Shown here: in pieces, positions 37,577 through 48,362 of the stretch
Layout: every line of letters starts with the position of its first letter
How positions within the stretch are numbered: the stretch's first letter is position 1
Assembly: GCF_001598915.1 (NCBI RefSeq)
Contig: NZ_BDAP01000006.1
Location: forward strand, 124,001-188,000
Direction: 5' to 3'
Origin: Williamsia muralis NBRC 105860
Lineage (GTDB): Bacteria; Actinomycetota; Actinomycetes; Mycobacteriales; Mycobacteriaceae
Length of the DNA stretch: 64,000 nt
The notes under the pieces: generated by a model
Database searches by the model: none
Seen by the model: only the letters and a program-made list of their open reading frames with translations
What the model was told of the DNA's origin: nothing
Translations under genes and position numbers: made by a program

Positions 37577-39085
37577 TCAGTACACATCAGGGACCTTGAC
37601 TTCGGTGCGGGCATTGAGGGTCTTGCCCTTCCAGAAGTCCTTCGGCCCGAAGGCGAAGCACAGCAACATCAGTGGGATCCCGAGCACCAACATGCCCACA
37701 CCCATGACGAACACACCGCCGACGCCCCCGACGGAGGTGTACCCGTAGTCGATCGAGTACATGTCGACAGCGCTCTTGATGAACGCCCACGTCATCGCAA
37801 GGGCACCGAGAAGCGGGAAGATGCCGCGGAAGAACAGGTTTCGGACAGACGTGAACAGTGTCTTGCGGAAGTACCAGACACAGGCATACGCGGTGATCCC
37901 GTAATAGAACGCGACCGCCAGGCCCAGAGACGCCACCGAGTCGCCGAGGGTGTTGGCGCTGACGAGTGACAACACGAGGTAGAACGCGAGCGCGGCCCCG
38001 CCCATGACGGCTGTGCCGAATGCCGGTGTCATGTACCGCGGATGGATGGTCGCGAAGCGTTTGGGGATCGCCCCGTAGACGGCCATGGACAGCGTTCCGC
38101 GGGCGGTCGGCAGGATGGTGGACTGTGTGGACGACAGCGCCGATATCGACACGGTGAGCAGCAGTAGCGCCGAGAGCACGGCGCCGGCAACCGGGTCACC
38201 GAGGATGGTCAGCACGTCGTCGGCGTTCTCTTCGTTGTTCAGGCCGATGCCGGTGTCGCCGAATCCGGCAAACGACTGGATGGCGTAGGCGACCAAGACG
38301 TAGGTGCAGACCAGGATGATCGTGGTGAGGACGGCAGCGCGGCCCGGTGTTTTCGCGGAGTCCTTGGTCTCCTCGCCGACGGCCAGGCAGGCGTCCCAGC
38401 CCCAGTAGATGAAGATGCAGAGGATGACGGCTTCGGCGATCGCCGACGAACTCAGGCCACTCGGCCACAGCCAGCTGAGCTCGGGATTGATCGCCTGTGG
38501 GCCGGCCTTGTCGAGCCCGACCTTGACGAGGGCGATCACGCTGGCGGTGATGAGGACACCGAACTGAACGGTGATCAGGACGTTCTGCATCCGCTCGCTG
38601 ATGACGATGCCGCGGATGCTGACCCAGGTCATCATCACGATCAGGGCGCTGCCCAGCAGCACCTTCACCCAGATGTTCTCGGCCCAGGAATCGAGGTGGA
38701 GGAACCGCAGTAGGTAGACGCCGGCGACCTCGGCCACGTTGGCGAGCACGATGATCGCCGACACCGCCAGGCCCCAGCCGCCGATCCAGCCGACCCAGGG
38801 CCCGAACGCCTTGGTGCCCCATGTGAACGTGGTGCCGCAGTCGGGGGTGTCCTGTCCGAGCTCGCGATAGGCGAACGCGATCAGCAACATGGGAATGAAT
38901 GCGAGCACGAACATGGCCGGAGCCTTTTCGTGCACTGCTGCGACAACAAAACCGAGAGTGGCGGCGAGGCTGTAGGCGGGTGCCACGGCCGACAGGCCGA
39001 TGACGACGTTGCCCACCAATCCCAGTGAGCCGGCGCGCAGACCCTTGTCTGAGACGGCGGTACCGGGTGCTTCCGAAATGGCCAT
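37577..39085 (-). CDS. APC-family amino acid/polyamine permease
   Basis: 502 residues with about 12 spans. The first span carries GLVGNVVIGLSAVAPAYSLA, and FAYRELGQDTPDCGTTFTWG is the APC loop (amino acid-binding region). It likely imports the amine or amino acid degraded by the neighbouring enzymes. The C-terminus is followed by no evident hairpin. Confidence 0.9.
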   Translation of the reverse strand: MAISEAPGTAVSDKGLRAGSLGLVGNVVIGLSAVAPAYSLAATLGFVVAAVHEKAPAMFVLAFIPMLLIAFAYRELGQDTPDCGTTFTWGTKAFGPWVGWIGGWGLAVSAIIVLANVAEVAGVYLLRFLHLDSWAENIWVKVLLGSALIVMMTWVSIRGIVISERMQNVLITVQFGVLITASVIALVKVGLDKAGPQAINPELSWLWPSGLSSSAIAEAVILCIFIYWGWDACLAVGEETKDSAKTPGRAAVLTTIILVCTYVLVAYAIQSFAGFGDTGIGLNNEENADDVLTILGDPVAGAVLSALLLLTVSISALSSTQSTILPTARGTLSMAVYGAIPKRFATIHPRYMTPAFGTAVMGGAALAFYLVLSLVSANTLGDSVASLGLAVAFYYGITAYACVWYFRKTLFTSVRNLFFRGIFPLLGALAMTWAFIKSAVDMYSIDYGYTSVGGVGGVFVMGVGMLVLGIPLMLLCFAFGPKDFWKGKTLNARTEVKVPDVY

Positions 39086-39121
39086 GGGTATCTCCGGACG
39101 GTGAGGGGATCGAACATGCTT

Positions 39122-39131
39122 ACCGTACGGT
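39122..39131. promoter_or_regulatory. Palindrome between permease and CitE-like genes
   Basis: ACCGTACGGT lies 37 bp upstream of the permease start in the divergent region. About 20 bp further, AACAA-CGAAA-TTGTT forms a second dyad. Either may be an operator; the regulator is unknown. Confidence 0.35.
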
Positions 39132-39318
39132 TTCGACAGTCAAATCGCGCCACAACAACGAAATTGTTTCCAGATCAGTAACACAACGACTGATTTAGTT
39201 GATGAACCCACCGCGGACCCGACTATTTGCGCGTCTCGCGGGCTTCCTGGTCGGCAACGACGCGCAGGCCCTTGCCCCCGTTGATCCGACGTGGATCGAT
39301 AGAGGACCATTGTGTGTT

Positions 39319-40236
39319 GTGAACGCTCCGAAGAATGCCACCGCCATCGACCCCGACGACATCGGTTTTCGTATCGACCCGGTGCTGGCGCGCAGCTGGC
39401 TGCTGGTGAACGGTCTGCAGTACGAGAGGTTCCAGGCTGCTGTCCAGTCGCGTGCCGACATCGTCGTTCTCGACATCGAGGACGCCGTCGCCCCGAGGGA
39501 CAAGGTGGCCGCCCGTGAGAACGTGGTCCGCTGGCTCGGGGACGGAAATCGCGACTGGGTACGTGTCAACGGCTTCGGTACGCAGTGGTGGGCCGACGAT
39601 CTCGACGCGCTGAGCAAGGTGACGGTCGGAGGCGTGATGCTGGCCATGGTCGAGTCGGTCGACCACGTGACCGAGACCGCCAAACGACTACCGGGTGTGC
39701 CGATCGTCGCATTGGTCGAGACCGCCCGCGGTTTGGAGCGGATCAGCGAGATCGCTTTGGCCAAGGGTACTTTCAGACTGGCCTTCGGTATCGGCGACTT
39801 CCGGCGTGACACCGGTTTCGGCGATCAGCCCGCCACGCTCGCGTACGCCCGATCGCGCTTCACCATCGCCGCGAAAGCGGCCCACCTGCCAAGTGCGATC
39901 GACGGGCCCACGGTCGGGTCGTCGGCGCTCAAGCTGAGCGAGGCCACGGCCGTGAGCGCCGAGTTCGGGATGACGGGAAAGATCTGCCTGACGCCCGACC
40001 AGTGCGCTGCGGTCAACGAGGGTCTCTCACCCTCGCACGAGGAGATCGCTTGGGCGCTGGAGTTCTTTGCCGAGTTCGAACGTGACGGCGGCGAGATTCG
40101 CAACGGGTCCGATCTGCCACGCATTGCTCGCGGCACCAAGATCCTCGACCTCGCGCGTGCCTACGGCATCGAATTCAGCGAAGAATACGACGACCCCGAC
40201 CACATGCCAGCCCCGTCGGACACCTACCACTACTGA
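39319..40236 (+). CDS. HpcH/HpaI aldolase / citrate-lyase-beta-like (CitE-like) enzyme
   Basis: 305 residues from GTG 39319, which has AGAGGA 10 bp upstream; in-frame starts at 39199/39202 would add ~40 residues rich in Pro/Arg and are less likely. The CitE fold shows ADIVVLDIEDAVAPRDKVAARE (Mg ligands), WVRVNG, MVESVDHV, ALVETARGL and FGIGDFRRDTG. The family cleaves citryl- or malyl-CoA-type thioesters or short hydroxy acids. The substrate is unknown. Confidence 0.82.
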   Translation: MNAPKNATAIDPDDIGFRIDPVLARSWLLVNGLQYERFQAAVQSRADIVVLDIEDAVAPRDKVAARENVVRWLGDGNRDWVRVNGFGTQWWADDLDALSKVTVGGVMLAMVESVDHVTETAKRLPGVPIVALVETARGLERISEIALAKGTFRLAFGIGDFRRDTGFGDQPATLAYARSRFTIAAKAAHLPSAIDGPTVGSSALKLSEATAVSAEFGMTGKICLTPDQCAAVNEGLSPSHEEIAWALEFFAEFERDGGEIRNGSDLPRIARGTKILDLARAYGIEFSEEYDDPDHMPAPSDTYHY

Positions 40237-40255
40237 ACCGGCCCCGGACAGCACA

Positions 40256-40283
40256 ATGGCCGTCACCTCGAGGTGACGGCCAT
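40256..40283. terminator. 28-base perfect palindrome, bidirectional terminator
   Basis: ATGGCCGTCACC-TCGA-GGTGACGGCCAT, a 12-bp stem with a TCGA loop, flanked by CAC/GTG that add three more pairs. It lies between the convergent CitE-like gene and sdhB. Confidence 0.75.
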
Positions 40284-40308
40284 CGTGTGTGTCGCGAACT
40301 TGCTCAGA

Positions 40309-41099
40309 TCAGCGGGCAAACATCAACGCGCGCTTGACTTCCTGGATGGCCTGGGTCACCTGGATGCCGCGAGGGCAGGCGTCGGTGCAGTTGAAGGTGG
40401 TGCGGCAACGCCACACGCCGTCGACCTCGTTGAGGATGTCCAGACGCTCTGCGGCACCTTCGTCGCGGCTGTCGAAGATGAAGCGGTGAGCGTTGACGAT
40501 GGCTGCGGGGCCGAAGTAGCTGCCCTCGCTCCAGTACACAGGGCAACTGGTGGTGCAGCATGCGCACAGAATGCACTTGGTGGTGTCGTCGAACCGGGCG
40601 CGGTCGGTCTGGCTCTGGATGCGCTCACGGGTCGGCTCGTTGCCGCTGGTCATCAGGAACGGCTTCACGGCGCGGAACGCGTCGAAGAACGGCTCCATGT
40701 CGACCACCAGATCCTTTTCCACCGGTAGGCCGCGAATCGGCTCCACCGTGATGGTGATCTCCTTGGACTTGTCCTTGGGGAGCATGTCCTTCATCAGCAG
40801 CTTGCAGGCCAGCCGGTTCACACCGTTGATCCGCATGGCGTCCGAACCGCAGACACCGTGAGCGCACGAGCGGCGGAACGTCAGGGTGCCGTCGAGGTAG
40901 CCCTTCACGTACAGGAGCAGGTTGAGCAGGCGGTCGGTCTGCAGGGCAGGCACGCGGAAGCTCTCGAAGCCCTGTGCGTCCGGATCTTCCGGGTTGAACC
41001 GGCGGATCTTCAGGGTCACCATGGTCGCCTCATCGGGGACCGGGGGGAGTGCGGGGCCGTCGGGTGCTTCGCCGGCGGCGACATCAGTGGTTACGGTCA

Positions 41100-41100
<1 letters not shown>
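40309..41100 (-). CDS. sdhB: Succinate dehydrogenase iron-sulfur subunit
   Basis: 263 residues. The [2Fe-2S] ligands are in RRSCAHGVCGSDAMRING and RLACK. The [4Fe-4S]/[3Fe-4S] ligands are in CILCACCTTSCPVYW and CRTTFNCTDACPRGI. It passes electrons from the flavoprotein to the quinone site. The ~25-residue N-terminal extension is longer than usual. ATG 41100 shares one base with the sdhA stop (TGATG). Confidence 0.96.
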
Positions 41101-42854
<1,754 letters not shown>

Positions 42855-42941
42855 CTATGGCTTCTCTCTCATCAGTGTCACCGGATGCGGCCGGTGGGTG
42901 CTCGCCGGAGGCATGCGGTCGTGGCCGAAAGGCGGATCGGG

Positions 42942-43397
42942 TCAGCCCACGCTCGTGATGTCGAAGGTGAGCAGGGCGTACGTGCCCGTGAGCAGCACCA
43001 GGATCATCGACAGCACCAGCAGGACGTTCAGCCAGAAACGTGTCGAGTCTTTACGCGAGTAGTCCGCGATCACCGTGCGGACACCGTTGCCGCCGTGTAG
43101 CTGGGCCAGCCACAGCATCGAGATGTCCCAGACCTGCCAGAACGGTTCTTTCCAGCGCGCCGCGACGAACGAGGCGTCGATCCGGTGAACACCGTCGTCC
43201 CAGGCCAGCATGATGAACATGTGGCCGATGGTCAGGATGATCAGCGCCAGGCCGGAGAAGCGCATGAAGAGCCATGCGTTCTTCTCGAAGTTGCCGCCCT
43301 TGGGGCGGCGCGGTGAGCGCGGGTTGTCCAGACTGGCCGGCCGGTCGTGGTCGGTGCCGTACGTCTTGGCTATCCGGGGGGTTTGTGATGTGGTCAT
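42942..43397 (-). CDS. sdhD: Succinate dehydrogenase membrane anchor subunit D
   Basis: 151 residues with three membrane spans. A basic, soluble N-terminus precedes WLFMRFSGLALIILTIGHMFIMLAWDD, which holds a likely haem b histidine. LHGGNGVRTVIADYSRKDSTRFWLN is the SdhD-type loop near the quinone site. It starts 12 bp after sdhC. Confidence 0.92.
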   Translation of the reverse strand: MTTSQTPRIAKTYGTDHDRPASLDNPRSPRRPKGGNFEKNAWLFMRFSGLALIILTIGHMFIMLAWDDGVHRIDASFVAARWKEPFWQVWDISMLWLAQLHGGNGVRTVIADYSRKDSTRFWLNVLLVLSMILVLLTGTYALLTFDITSVG

Positions 43398-43409
43398 CGT
43401 CCGGCCTCC

Positions 43410-43814
43410 CTAGATGTGTTCCACGATGAGCTGCAGCAACCGGACCGTCGCCGCGCCGAACAGGATGACGAACAAGCCCAAGATGATCCACAGCATCTGA
43501 CGCTGGTACTTGGGACCCTTCGACCAGAAGTCGATGAGGATGATGCGAACACCGTTGAGAGCGTGGTAGAGCACACACGCCACGAGGCCGATTTCCATCA
43601 GGCCGACGATCGGGTTCTTGTACGTCTCGATGATCTCGGAGTACTTGTCGGGGTCGATCCGGATCACTGCCGTATCGAGCACGTGTACAAAGAGGAAAAA
43701 GAAGATCGAGACACCGGTGATCCGGTGCAGCACCCAGGACCACATGCCTGGGTCACCCCGATACAGGGAACGTTTGCGCACCGGGGCGGGCGCGGTCTCT
43801 GTAGGAATGCTCAT
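43410..43814 (-). CDS. sdhC: Succinate dehydrogenase cytochrome b subunit C
   Basis: 134 residues with three spans. SLYRGDPGMWSWVLHRITGVSIFFFLFVHVLD has the SdhC signature (R-x-S/T-G and HxxD haem region); CVLYHALNGVRIILIDF is the second. ATG 43814 (MSIPTETAP) is preferred; an in-frame ATG at 43835 after GGAGG is possible. It is first in sdhCDAB. Confidence 0.92.
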   Translation of the reverse strand: MSIPTETAPAPVRKRSLYRGDPGMWSWVLHRITGVSIFFFLFVHVLDTAVIRIDPDKYSEIIETYKNPIVGLMEIGLVACVLYHALNGVRIILIDFWSKGPKYQRQMLWIILGLFVILFGAATVRLLQLIVEHI

Positions 43815-43960
43815 CGAGAAATTGGCCTCCAACATCGTTGGTGGACGCGTCGAGCGCGGTTCCGGCAGCTCGATCGTGGACCCACAAAACAAACCTTAAA
43901 CCTAAGCTGAACGAGGGTGGAATCCTCCCCGAGTCGACAAGAGCCCCAAGGCATCTCGAA

Positions 43961-43979
43961 TTAGGGTTGCCTTACCATT
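43961..43979. promoter_or_regulatory. Weak DtxR/IdeR-like iron box between sdhC and cdd
   Basis: TTAGGGTTGCCTTACCATT agrees with about 14 of 19 positions of the IdeR consensus (TTAGGTTAGSCTAACCTAA). A second CCTAA element sits near 43900. sdh genes are under indirect iron control in Corynebacterium; direct control here is only suggested. Confidence 0.3.
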
Positions 43980-44037
43980 CTTCACATCTCAGGTGCGGAT
44001 GCGTCCGCGCTGTCCGTCGCGAGCGAAAGGCTGCGAA

Positions 44038-44511
44038 ATGTCGGCCAGTATCGATTGGAATCTATTGCGGGACAAAGCAATAGAGGTAATGAAGGGTGCC
44101 TACGTCCCCTACTCGCGGTACCCGGTGGGCGCGGCCGCCTTAGTCGACGACGGGCGAATTGTTACCGGTTGCAATGTGGAAAATGTCTCATATGGTTTAG
44201 GGCTCTGCGCCGAGTGCACGCTGGCCGGAAACCTCCACGTTTCCGGTGGTGGGCGCCTCGTGGCGCTCAGTTGCACCGACAGCCGGGGCCAGATCCTGAT
44301 GCCCTGTGGGCGCTGTCGACAAGTGTTGCTCGAACACGGCGGGGACACGATGCTGATCGATCACCGCGACGGGCCCAAGCCGTTGGGCGTTCTGCTGCCG
44401 GACTCGTTCGGGCCCGCCGATCTCGAGGCCGGCCGAGTGGTTGATGGCGGAGTGGTTGATGGCGGAGTGGCCGATGGGGCTGACGGGAACAAGGAGGTCG
44501 GTGGTGCCTGA
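44038..44511 (+). CDS. cdd: Cytidine deaminase
   Basis: 157 residues. Zinc/catalytic motifs are GCNVENVSYGLGLCAECTLAGN (Cys and Glu) and MPCGRCRQVL (two Cys). It deaminates (deoxy)cytidine for pyrimidine salvage. ATG 44038 (MSASIDWNLLRDKA). The C-terminus has an unusual Gly/Asp/Val-rich extension encoded by three 15-bp repeats, absent from typical ~130-residue Cdd. It overlaps deoA by 8 bp. Confidence 0.95.
   Translation: MSASIDWNLLRDKAIEVMKGAYVPYSRYPVGAAALVDDGRIVTGCNVENVSYGLGLCAECTLAGNLHVSGGGRLVALSCTDSRGQILMPCGRCRQVLLEHGGDTMLIDHRDGPKPLGVLLPDSFGPADLEAGRVVDGGVVDGGVADGADGNKEVGGA
44435..44479 (+). repeat. Three 15-bp tandem repeats in the 3' end of cdd
   Basis: GAGTGGTTGATGGCG occurs twice exactly and once with changes (GAGTGGCCGATGGGG), at 44435, 44450 and 44465. 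It encodes the (V)VDGG-type tail of Cdd and sits just before the deoA ribosome site. Confidence 0.8.
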
Positions 44512-45811
44512 GATCCATGACGCGGTCACGGTGATCGCCACCAAACGAGACGGTCACGCATTGACCGACGGACAGATCGACTGGGTCATCGATGCGTTCA
44601 CCCACGGGTCGGTGCACGCGGAGCAGATGTCGGCGCTCGCGATGGCGATTCTGTTGCGCGGCATGAACCGCCGGGAGATCGCCCGTTGGACGGCGGCCAT
44701 GATGAACTCCGGAGAACGGATGGACTTCACCCATCTCCGGCGCGACGGCAAGAAGCTGAAGACCGTCGACAAGCACTCGACAGGTGGGGTGGGGGACAAG
44801 ATCACGTTGCCGCTGGCGCCGCTCGTCGCGTCCTTCGGCGTCGCGGTGCCGCAACTGTCCGGCCGCGGGCTGGGGCACACCGGTGGCACGTTGGACAAGC
44901 TCGAGGCCATCGCCGGCTGGCGAGCGGACCTGACAAACGACGAGATCGTCGCGCAGCTCGAGTCCGTCGGCGCCGTGATCTGCGCCGCGGGTGCGACTCT
45001 CGCTCCGGCCGACAAGAAGCTCTATGCACTGCGCGACGTCACGGGGACGGTCGAATCGATTCCGCTCATCGCGAGTTCGATCATGAGCAAGAAGATCGCC
45101 GAGGGAACCGGCGCGCTGGTACTGGACGTCAAGGTCGGCTCCGGAGCCTTCATGAAGTCCGAGGCCGATGCACGCGAGCTGGCCGAGATCATGGTGGAGC
45201 TGGGAAACCAAGCAGGTGTGCACACCTCGGCACTGCTGACCTCGATGTCGGAGCCTCTGGGGCTCACGGCAGGGAACGCGCTGGAGGTCGCCGAATCCGT
45301 GGACGTACTTGCCGGTGGTGGACCGCCCGACGTCGTCGAACTCACCGTGGCGTTGGCGGCCGCCATGCTCGACGCCGCGGGGATCACCGGGGTGGATCCG
45401 GCGGACAACCTGTCGAACGGCAAGGCGATGGACGTCTGGGACGCGATGATCCGGGCCCAGGGCGGCGACCCCCGCGCGCCGCTGCCCGTGGCCGCCGAGT
45501 CCGAGGTCATCCGCGCACAGACCGCCGGAGTGGTCGAAACGATCGATGCCATGGCTGTCGGCGTGGCCGCATGGCGACTGGGTGCGGGCCGAGAACGGCA
45601 GGGCGAAGCAGTCCAGGCGGAGGCCGGGGTGAAGCTGCATGTGAGTGCCGGCGACCGCGTGGCCGTGGGCGACCCGCTGTTCACCATGTACACCGGAACG
45701 CCGCAACGTTTTGCTGCCGGGTCGGCGGCACTGGCCGGGGCCGCCGTGATCGGTTCGACAGCGCCGCAAGCCCGGTCGCGGGTGATCGATCGGGTTACCG
45801 TCGACACATGA
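44504..45811 (+). CDS. deoA: Thymidine phosphorylase
   Basis: 435 residues. The family signature [24 protein letters not shown] is at about residues 90-115; [42 protein letters not shown] and LTSMSEPLG follow. It splits thymidine to thymine and deoxyribose-1-phosphate. GTG 44504 lies 6 bp after AAGGAGG (44491-44497). The stop overlaps add (ATGA). Confidence 0.96.
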   Translation: MPEIHDAVTVIATKRDGHALTDGQIDWVIDAFTHGSVHAEQMSALAMAILLRGMNRREIARWTAAMMNSGERMDFTHLRRDGKKLKTVDKHSTGGVGDKITLPLAPLVASFGVAVPQLSGRGLGHTGGTLDKLEAIAGWRADLTNDEIVAQLESVGAVICAAGATLAPADKKLYALRDVTGTVESIPLIASSIMSKKIAEGTGALVLDVKVGSGAFMKSEADARELAEIMVELGNQAGVHTSALLTSMSEPLGLTAGNALEVAESVDVLAGGGPPDVVELTVALAAAMLDAAGITGVDPADNLSNGKAMDVWDAMIRAQGGDPRAPLPVAAESEVIRAQTAGVVETIDAMAVGVAAWRLGAGRERQGEAVQAEAGVKLHVSAGDRVAVGDPLFTMYTGTPQRFAAGSAALAGAAVIGSTAPQARSRVIDRVTVDT

Positions 45812-46923
45812 CACCCGCGCCGCTGGACTTGCCGACGATCTCCCTCGCGCCGAAGGTGCTCTTGCACGACCATCTCGACGGCGGACTGCGGCCGGGAACC
45901 GTGCTGGAGTTGGCTCGCGATGTGGGGTACGAGGATCTGCCCGCCGAGGACGTCCCCGGCCTGGCCTCGTGGTTCCGTGACGCCGCCGACAGCGGATCCT
46001 TGGTGCGATACCTCGAGACGTTCACCCACACCGTCGCTGTGATGCAGACGGCGGCCGCTCTGGAGCGCGTGGCCCGTGAATGCGCCGAAGACCTCGCCGA
46101 CGACGGGGTGGTGTACGCGGAGGTCCGCTTCGCCCCCGAGCAGCATCTGGAAGCCGGCCTGACCCTCGACGAGGTTGTCGAGGCCGTGCTGCGAGGATTC
46201 GCCGACGGCACCGCACACGCGGCAGACCGGGGCCGGAGGATCCAGGTGCGCACTCTGGTGACCGCGATGCGGCACGCCGCTCGGTCGAGGGAGATCGCCG
46301 AATTGGCAGTGCGATTCCGCCACCGCGGCGTCGCGGGCTTCGACATCGCGGGCGCCGAGGCCGGTTACCCACCGAGCAGACATCTCGATGCGTTCGAGTA
46401 CATGCGGGCGAACAACGCACCCTTCACCATCCATGCCGGTGAGGCGTTCGGACTGCCGTCGATCCACGAGGCGATCAGCTTCTGCGGTGCCGATCGCCTC
46501 GGGCATGGGGTTCGGGTCATCGAGGACATCGTCCTGCCGGACGGCACCGATCTCGCGGCAGGCGCATTCCCCGACGCCCAACTGGGCGATGTGGCGAATT
46601 ACGTGCGCGACAAGCGGATTCCGCTGGAGTTGTGTCCGAGCAGCAACGTTCAGACCGGTGCCGTCGAGAGTCTGGTGACCCATCCGTTCAACGTGCTGGC
46701 CCGACTGCGGTTCCGGGTGACGGTGAACACCGACAACCGGCTGATGAGTGACACCACCATGAGCCGGGAGTGCAAGGTGCTCGTCGACCAGTTCGACTAC
46801 GGCTGGGCCGACCTCGAACGGTTCACGGTGAACGCGATGAAGTCGGCGTTCATCCACTTCGACGATCGACTCGCCATCATCGACGACGTCATCAAGCCGG
46901 GGTACGCGGTGCTCATCGGCTGA
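45808..46923 (+). CDS. add: Adenosine deaminase
   Basis: 371 residues. Zinc ligands and catalytic residues are in [24 protein letters not shown] (His, Glu), [11 protein letters not shown] and [14 protein letters not shown] (Asp). It converts adenosine to inosine, which punA can then split. ATG 45808 overlaps the deoA stop by 4 bp, so cdd-deoA-add is one coupled operon. Confidence 0.96.
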   Translation: MTPAPLDLPTISLAPKVLLHDHLDGGLRPGTVLELARDVGYEDLPAEDVPGLASWFRDAADSGSLVRYLETFTHTVAVMQTAAALERVARECAEDLADDGVVYAEVRFAPEQHLEAGLTLDEVVEAVLRGFADGTAHAADRGRRIQVRTLVTAMRHAARSREIAELAVRFRHRGVAGFDIAGAEAGYPPSRHLDAFEYMRANNAPFTIHAGEAFGLPSIHEAISFCGADRLGHGVRVIEDIVLPDGTDLAAGAFPDAQLGDVANYVRDKRIPLELCPSSNVQTGAVESLVTHPFNVLARLRFRVTVNTDNRLMSDTTMSRECKVLVDQFDYGWADLERFTVNAMKSAFIHFDDRLAIIDDVIKPGYAVLIG

Positions 46924-46928
46924 ACGCC

Positions 46929-46991
46929 GTCGACCGCGCTCTTGCCGCTGTCGACCGCGCTTCTACCGGCGTCGACGGTGGCTTTATCCGC
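46929..46991. repeat. Three 21-bp tandem repeats at a convergent junction
   Basis: GTCGACCGCGCTCTTGCCGCT, GTCGACCGCGCTTCTACCGGC and GTCGACGGTGGCTTTATCCGC-type units start at 46929, 46950 and 46971. They fill the 60 bp between add and the next gene and run over its stop codon (46984). Confidence 0.7.
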
Positions 46992-48270
46992 GCTTCTTGT
47001 CGAGCCGGGTCTCGAACTCGTGCTCCAGCGCCCGCCACGCCTCTGACTCGTTGTCGAAGGGCGGGCTCGGCGCCAAGCGCTTCGGGTCGGGGTTGAGCGC
47101 ATAGTTGACGAACCAGCCCAGCGGCGTAGTGGAACCCAGTGCTTCCGCGACGGAATCGTCGTCGGCGAAATCGGCTGCGTCGGTGAACAGCTCGACTGCC
47201 AACTCCAGCTGGCGACGGTCGATGCGGCGGGGACCGTCCGCGATGTCCTCGGTGAGGCCGGGCAGCACGTAGACGTTGTCCTCGTACACCTCGATCTCCA
47301 GCGAACCGTCGGTTGCGGCGACCTGGATCTCCTCGAAGGTGCTGACCACGGAGAGGTCGTGTTCGTTGTCGTCGGCGAGGAATCGCTCCAGTGCCCGGTG
47401 CGAGGGGAAGGCGAAGATCTTGCCGCGCGCCCCCAAGAAGACCGGGTCGTCGTCGAGATAACAACGCAGCGTGAAGAACTCGCCGTCGGCGGTGATGATC
47501 TGAATGGGATCGATGCCGACCGACGCCCAGAAATCGTCCTCGTCGATCTCGTCGTCATCATCGTCTTCATCGTCGTCGAGGTCATCGTCGTCGTCATCGG
47601 AATCTGTGTCGTCCGATTCGCCGTCGATCAACTCGATGTCTTCGTCGGGCTCGTCTTCGTCTTCGGCGCTGGCGGCGGCGAGGATCTCTGCCTCGGCCAC
47701 CGACACCAGGTCAGCGTCGACCTCGGGGCTGGTGATCACCTCGTCGATGGCATCGACCACGTCGTCCCAGCGTTTGTCGATGAGTGTTCCGATGCGCCCC
47801 CACAGTTCTTCACCGTCACGGCCCTGAAAGTTGCGGGTGCCGGTGGTGACGGCACCGAGGATGGGGTTGCCGTTGAAGAACTTGGTGATCGGGGTCAGTT
47901 CGCAGACCTCGCCGATGATCCGGACGATCTCGAGTACGTCCTCGAGTTTGGCGATGACCTCGGGTGTGGGGTCTTCAGAGGCGAGCTCGGGAACGGCGAT
48001 CAGATCAAAGGATTTGTCCTCGGCCGGTTCGAGTTCGTCGGCCTTGAGTCCGACAACGGTGTTCCACGCGGGGTGTTCCACCAGATCGTTGTCGTCGCCC
48101 GAACGGATGAACGCCACCAGTTCTGCCACGGACGCGAAGCCGTACAGATCCTCGTCGAGACCGAGGAATGCCTCCCACTCATCGTCACCCTCACGCCAGC
48201 GTGGGGCCCACAGGGTGAACGCGTTGCCCTCGGTGATTCCGAGTTCGATTGGGACGATGTCTCCGGCCAT
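46984..48270 (-). CDS. Conserved acidic protein of unknown function (Rv3311-like)
   Basis: 428 residues. Two folded halves flank an Asp/Glu-rich linker of ~60 residues (about 205-265). The N-terminal half begins MAGDIVPIELGITEGNAFTLWAPRW; the C-terminal half contains DFWASVGIDPIQIITADGEFFTLRC and resumes a similar pattern. By position between add and upp it matches Rv3311. There are no catalytic motifs, signal or membrane segments. ATG 48270 or GTG 48276 can start it. Confidence 0.8.
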   Translation of the reverse strand: MAGDIVPIELGITEGNAFTLWAPRWREGDDEWEAFLGLDEDLYGFASVAELVAFIRSGDDNDLVEHPAWNTVVGLKADELEPAEDKSFDLIAVPELASEDPTPEVIAKLEDVLEIVRIIGEVCELTPITKFFNGNPILGAVTTGTRNFQGRDGEELWGRIGTLIDKRWDDVVDAIDEVITSPEVDADLVSVAEAEILAAASAEDEDEPDEDIELIDGESDDTDSDDDDDDLDDDEDDDDDEIDEDDFWASVGIDPIQIITADGEFFTLRCYLDDDPVFLGARGKIFAFPSHRALERFLADDNEHDLSVVSTFEEIQVAATDGSLEIEVYEDNVYVLPGLTEDIADGPRRIDRRQLELAVELFTDAADFADDDSVAEALGSTTPLGWFVNYALNPDPKRLAPSPPFDNESEAWRALEHEFETRLDKKRG

Positions 48271-48362
48271 GGCCACAGAGCCTAGTCACCGATCCTGAAC
48301 GTCGGCTACATCGGGCATGGCCGGATCGTGACGGTGCCGGATCACCAGTGGTGTCGCTCGAG

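Noticed and set aside
39199-39318. Upstream start for the CitE-like gene
   Set aside because: The added segment is not CitE-like and would cover the divergent promoter; GTG 39319 has a well placed AGAGGA.
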